From Pyrenophora tritici-repentis (lineage: Eukaryota; Ascomycota; Dothideomycetes; Pleosporales; Pleosporaceae): a DNA stretch of 64,000 nt. The stretch lies in NCBI RefSeq assembly GCF_003171515.1, contig NC_089395.1, positions 2,170,001 to 2,234,000 of the forward strand, written 5' to 3'. Position 1 is the first letter of the stretch. Every line of letters starts with the position of its first letter. Under the pieces are notes generated by a model. That model saw nothing but the letters and a program-made list of their open reading frames with translations, ran no database searches and had not been told where the DNA came from. This document shows positions 60,303-64,000 of the stretch, one piece after another. The position numbers and the translations under genes were made by a program.

Positions 60303-61177
60303 TTTGGAGGTGGGATTGCGCCTGGAGGAAGGGACGGAAGGAGAATGAGAGAAGATGAGCGTGAGGATATAGATATCTATCTTTCCCTAAAAAAAAATCC
60401 ACTTCCCAAGAACCGGGTCAACATACCCAAATCCATCAATCTCCATACGGACCATTCCTGTTCCTATCACTACTACTACCCACGCCACCGTCATCATTCA
60501 GACCTAGTATACATACCTATACCTATCAAAGCAGGTGCTCCAAATACTCCATTTCCTCCCTCTAGCCTTGGCAGCTTACTTCCCTCTTAATTTCTCTCTC
60601 TCGCGCCCCTTGGCAATTCCCGCAATCTCACTCGCAGCACCCTATTTCGTGCCTGCGTACGGCGGCGTGTACCATTTGTTGAGATGTGGTTGGTCAGGAC
60701 CCTGGTGAGTGCGGGCCGAGGTTGTTACCCGTTTGGGAAGGTGGGAAGGTGATGCGAAGATGGCGGTGGGCTCCGCTGAGATGTTGAGTTGGGCTGGGGA
60801 TGCGGCTGAAATTGGGGTCAGGAGGTGGAGAAGAAATGCGGGAGATGCAATGGTAGTGGTAGCACCTGGTTGACATAAAATACTGGACAGTGTGGGTAAG
60901 CACGTAAGCACGCGATAGACGTGTCTGGCGACTACAGTGGCTTTTTTACACTAGTATATCCAGTATTTTATGACACCAGGGTGGTAGTGGTAGTGGAAGT
61001 GGAAGAGGCGGGGTAGTGATGAGACTGGGAAGATGGGGCTGAAGTATGGCGGTGCGTGCTAGATTCGCACGAATTGATCGCTTCGTTTTGTTGTTAACAT
61101 GTTTTATAAGCGAGTCGTCAATACAAGCGAGTCGTCAGCCCCACCAACTTCAATCACCTACTCTATCTTAACACGCA
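60303..61177. other. Intergenic with a short inverted-repeat element
   Basis: Contains the nuclease promoter, the likely MITE at 60863-60981, and the 5' flank of the Pogo relic. No gene recognised. Confidence 0.5.
60863..60981. mobile_element. Probable 119-bp MITE
   Basis: The left end CACCTGGTTGACATAAAATA and the inverted right end (CACCCTGGTGTCATAAAATA) are near-matching inverted repeats continuing to CTGGA. The element is flanked by TGGTAGTGGTAG on both sides (60851-60862 and 60982-60993), either a target duplication or part of a simple repeat. No coding capacity. Confidence 0.55.
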
Positions 61178-61478
61178 ATGCCTCCACGCCGCGCTCCTCA
61201 AGTATCTTCAAACGAAGCTGATATCCAGCTTGCTATTAGCTCTATTAAAGCAGGTCAGATTTAGTCTGAAAGCAGCGCTGCTTCAATCTATAGTGTCCCT
61301 CGCATGACAATGCGCGACCGACGCGCTGGTCGACCTGCCCGACGCGATTGCCAGCCTAACTCAAAGAAGCTTACTAAGAGAGAAGAGGAGGTGATTATTA
61401 GCTATATACTTCACCTAGATCAGCGTGGATTTCCGCCTACCTACGCAGCTGTACGGGATATGGCTAATAAGCTGCTAG

Positions 61479-61694
61479 TGTCAGATATTCACTCTCATCT
61501 GGAATACTGATGAAATAGGTAATGATGGTGATGATATTGATGATTGATTGTGTTGTGGTTCTGTCTACGGTTGTGGGCACACCTAGGGGGTGCTAAGCCT
61601 TCCTGTGTTCTGATTGGCTCTCACAGATGCCGGGTCGCACTAGTCAGACCCGGCGTCTGTACGCTCTCATCTTCAACAGTGCTATTATCTGACA
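61479..61694. mobile_element. 216-bp MITE with 5-bp target duplication
   Basis: Ends TGTCAGATATT and, inverted, TGTCAGATAAT; flanked by GCTAG at 61474-61478 and 61695-61699. Excision of the element plus one GCTAG restores the transposase frame NKLLAARGAG. Near 61625-61660 it has a strong hairpin with arms GCCGGGT and ACCCGGC. There is no open frame of note. The superfamily is not identified from the ends. Confidence 0.8.
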
Positions 61695-62302
61695 GCTAGC
61701 TGCGCGCGGCGCTGGCTAGGTCGGCGTCTACTAGCCGCGCAACTTTGTTTAGCGTACAGACAGTCTTAAGACGTGTTTTAACCAAGCGTACGATAGGCAG
61801 AGAGCTCTCTATAAGAATCTAGCCCTTATCCGAAGCTGGTTTGAGCTTATAGAGGAGACAAAGGCGAAGTACGGCATCTGCGATAAGGACGTCTATAACT
61901 TTAATAAAGCTAGCTTTATAATAGGCAAGATTACAACTTAGCTTGTTGTAACAGCGTTAGAAAGGAGAGGCAGGCTAAAGGCTATCTAGCTAGGCAATCG
62001 TGAGTGGGTAACGTTAATCGCTACGATCAACGCAGCCGGCTGGTCAGTCCTACCGTTCCTTATCTTCGCTGGCTAGTACCACCTATCAGCCTAGTACGAG
62101 GAAGCTAAGATCCCACGCGACTGGGCGATCGCAGTCAGCGACAATGGCTAGACGAATAATAAGCTTGGAGTTGAGTGGCTAAAGCACTTCAACGCTCACA
62201 CGCAGGCTCGTAGTATAGGCGCGCGTCGCCTGCTTATTATTGATGGCTATAAGAGCCACTAATCTCTAGAGTTCTAGGAGCTCTGTAAGGAGAACAATAT
62301 CT

Positions 62303-62558
62303 TGTAAGGGGCTAGACCCCAGCGGCTGTATCGATGACGATACACAGATGACTGATCAAGAGATGCCTTGTAACAGAGTGGATTTGACAAAGAGCTACAA
62401 AAGGATGCTAGCTGTACATAAATACAGGAGCGGACCGAAGATGGGCCGAAGTAGAATTAGATGGATGATGACAGAAACCTATAGATGTATCTCGAAGGAA
62501 TCGCATGACGACAGCTACGCACACAGCGTAGCGCATGTAATAGGCTCAGCCTGTTACA
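62303..62558 (-). repeat. 3' LTR of the gag-only element
   Basis: On the minus strand it begins TGTAACAGGCTGAGC and ends CCCCTTACA. Identical by eye to 63717-63972. Confidence 0.93.
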
Positions 62559-63648
62559 TTACCCCCTCCTTTTTAGCAGCCGCGAGGCGAGCTGCTAGTG
62601 CAGGGCTGCGTGCAAATTTTGTGAGATGGTGCGTGCTGGCAGGTGTATCTGCAGTGGTAGGAATAGCTAACTGAGAGCAGGGGCGAGACCGAGACTGAGA
62701 GCGGGAGCTGGAGCGGGAACTAGAGCGGGAACTAGAGCGCGGGCAGCTACTAATCCAATGGTCAGCGGCGCCGCAATAAAGACATAGGTTGTTGCTAAGG
62801 CGATAGGCACGGCGTTCGTCAGATGAGTCAGAGGAGGATGCAGACAGGCGGCGGGCTGGTTTACGGACCGAGGATACTCGTGCGGACTGAACTTGGATTG
62901 GATCAACATCCATAGGATCTAGCTGGCGACTGACTTGTTTGGGTTGCTGGGGTGGCTGAGGGCGGCGGGAACGTCGATCGAGGCTCTGAACAAGCTCAAC
63001 GTATTCATCGTACGGAATAGTAAATAGAGAGTCGTTTGACTCTTCAAGAGACTGACGGAGAGAAGAGCGAAGACCACGGTGGAGTACTGATATACGGGAT
63101 GTATCAGGCCAGGTCGAAGCACCAGCTTCGTATGCGAGACGCTCAAATCGTGCAAGATAAGCTATCAGAGACTCCTCGTCACGCTGACGGACTAAGGAGA
63201 AACGCTGAATAGCCTCCTGTTGCTCCCTTGGGTTGTGGCAGAGACGCTGAAAGAAGGAAAAGATATCCTCCACATCCCACGTGTTGTTTTCTTCAGCTTG
63301 ATGGCGGAGGTGTAGGACAGATGCTTGCTGAGGTTGTTCTAGGCGGTCCCATACATAATCAAATGCATCAGCTCCTGAGAGCTGGTCTGATCGAAGCTTG
63401 GCGCGGATTGAAGGGAGCCATGTCCGGAGTGTAAGCGGCTTTCCGTCAAAACGAGGTGGATCAGGAAGGCGGGAACGGGACGGAGGAGTGGCGGATCTGA
63501 GCTGGAGCTCAAGCTGATGTACGCTGGCGCGCGATGCGTCAAGATCAGATCGGAGTGACTGGATCTCAACACGCTGGTTCTGGACCTCCTGCTGTAGCTG
63601 TTGTACGAGCAGGAATAGAGAGGACTGATCTAGGTTCGGGTTTGACAT
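62554..63648 (-). CDS. Gag-like protein with CCHC zinc knuckle
   Basis: An intact 364-residue frame from ATG 63648 (MSNPNLDQSSLFLLVQQLQQ). Residues about 10-55 are a Gln/Leu-rich coiled coil. A retrotransposon gag capsid-like region follows (LPDPPRFDGKPLTLRTWLPS, FFQRLCHNPREQQEAIQRF, SLIAYLARFERLAYEAGAST), then a Pro/Arg-rich stretch, then CLYCGAADHWISSC, a C-x2-C-x4-H-x4-C knuckle, and an Arg/Ser-rich tail. Open sequence upstream lacks another ATG. The last sense codons overlap the polypurine tract, and the TAA stop (62556-62554) lies inside the first bases of the 3' LTR, so no downstream gene can follow. The protein would assemble particles and package the element's RNA. Confidence 0.88.
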   Translation of the reverse strand: MSNPNLDQSSLFLLVQQLQQEVQNQRVEIQSLRSDLDASRASVHQLELQLRSATPPSRSRLPDPPRFDGKPLTLRTWLPSIRAKLRSDQLSGADAFDYVWDRLEQPQQASVLHLRHQAEENNTWDVEDIFSFFQRLCHNPREQQEAIQRFSLVRQRDEESLIAYLARFERLAYEAGASTWPDTSRISVLHRGLRSSLRQSLEESNDSLFTIPYDEYVELVQSLDRRSRRPQPPQQPKQVSRQLDPMDVDPIQVQSARVSSVRKPARRLSASSSDSSDERRAYRLSNNLCLYCGAADHWISSCPRSSSRSSSRSSSRSQSRSRPCSQLAIPTTADTPASTHHLTKFARSPALAARLAAAKKEGVM

Positions 63649-63716
63649 GGTGCCGGAAAAAAATAATTCTAACAAGGTTTCTGGCTGGGCTGGCGGGCAA
63701 GTTGGTCAAATCCAAA

Positions 63717-63972
63717 TGTAAGGGGCTAGACCCCAGCGGCTGTATCGATGACGATACACAGATGACTGATCAAGAGATGCCTTGTAACAGAGTGGATTTG
63801 ACAAAGAGCTACAAAAGGATGCTAGCTGTACATAAATACAGGAGCGGACCGAAGATGGGCCGAAGTAGAATTAGATGGATGATGACAGAAACCTATAGAT
63901 GTATCTCGAAGGAATCGCATGACGACAGCTACGCACACAGCGTAGCGCATGTAATAGGCTCAGCCTGTTACA
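63717..63972 (-). repeat. 5' LTR of the gag-only element
   Basis: 256 bp, TG...CA ends in the element's orientation, identical by eye to 62303-62558. Confidence 0.93.
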
Positions 63973-64000
63973 TATCTATACGCTCTGTATGCCTCTTTAC

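Larger units (their letters stand above)
62303..63972 (-). mobile_element. Gag-only (non-autonomous) LTR retrotransposon, 1670 bp
   Basis: Two 256-bp LTRs (62303-62558 and 63717-63972) look identical and are flanked by the 5-bp duplication TATCT (62298-62302 and 63973-63977). Read on the minus strand, the 5' LTR is followed by TGGATTTGACCAAC, a candidate tRNA primer site two bases inside. The 3' LTR is preceded by a purine tract (AAAAAGGAGGGGGTA, about 62560-62574). The 1158-bp interior holds only a gag gene; protease, reverse transcriptase and integrase are absent, with no scar visible. It must use proteins of another element. LTR identity implies a recent insertion. Confidence 0.92.
61178..64000 (+). 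pseudogene. RIP-damaged Pogo/Fot1 transposase relic, invaded by two elements and cut by the window edge
   Basis: The frame from ATG 61178 (MPPRRAPQVSSNEADIQLAI) follows a fungal Pogo transposase: psq helix-turn-helix, RDRRAGRPARRDCQPNSKKL, YGICDKDVYNFNKASF (catalytic Asp now Asn), NREWVTLIATINAAGW, IAVSDNG, RRLLIIDGYKSH. It is full of TAG/TAA stops, first at 61264-61266; most revert to CAG, CAA or TGG by undoing C-to-T on one strand or the other, as in RIP. A 216-bp MITE (61479-61694) splits NKLL from AARGAG, and a gag-only LTR element (62303-63972) splits CKENNI from TLCMPLY. After 63977 the relic resumes and leaves the window. It cannot make a protein. Confidence 0.85.

Overview
The window is nuclear DNA of a filamentous ascomycete, most likely a Dothideomycete of the Pleosporales type. 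The evidence is short GT-AG introns (about 44-60 bp in most genes), a starch-active AA13 LPMO carrying a CBM20, NACHT/ankyrin and C2H2 genes, and Fot1/Pogo, hAT, Tad-like LINE and gag-bearing LTR elements, several with C-to-T nonsense changes that look like repeat-induced point mutation (RIP). Exon structures were built by eye from splice signals and reading-frame phase. No alignment or database search was run.

Left accessory block (1-14.7 kb). A minus-strand Tad-like LINE runs off the left edge. Next to it sits an intact Fot1/Pogo transposon (3119-5225) with 51-bp perfect terminal repeats. A 5'-truncated NACHT-type NTPase relic follows (5352-7228). Two divergent C2H2 zinc-finger genes come next. 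The second, a zinc finger plus ankyrin gene (8808-14683), is cut by two hAT insertions, a 162-bp MITE and a complete 3194-bp element. Both have perfect 8-bp target duplications, and leaving both out gives one continuous 817-codon frame.

Central block (15-60 kb), ordinary single-copy genes. It starts with a ferric reductase. A starch-degradation group follows: AA13 LPMO with CBM20 and GH13 alpha-amylase with CBM20, divergent around a 1.4-kb promoter that holds an AmyR-type CGG-N8-CGG site, then an AA9 LPMO. After these come a JEN-type carboxylate permease, a SulP/STAS transporter, LYS1 saccharopine dehydrogenase, a Myb/SANT-like small protein, a 3238-aa Csf1/BLTP1 bridge-like lipid-transfer protein, a DUF300/Hfl1 vacuolar-membrane protein, a serine-rich hypothetical protein, a DAL5-type MFS permease and a secreted endonuclease/exonuclease/phosphatase.

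Right accessory block (60.3-64 kb). A RIP-damaged Pogo relic has been invaded by a 216-bp MITE (5-bp duplication) and by a 1670-bp LTR retrotransposon. The retrotransposon has 256-bp LTRs that look identical, a TATCT duplication, and one intact gag gene whose stop codon is supplied by the LTR itself. It has no room for pol. This gag-only element and the doubly hit zinc-finger/ankyrin gene are the most unusual things in the window.
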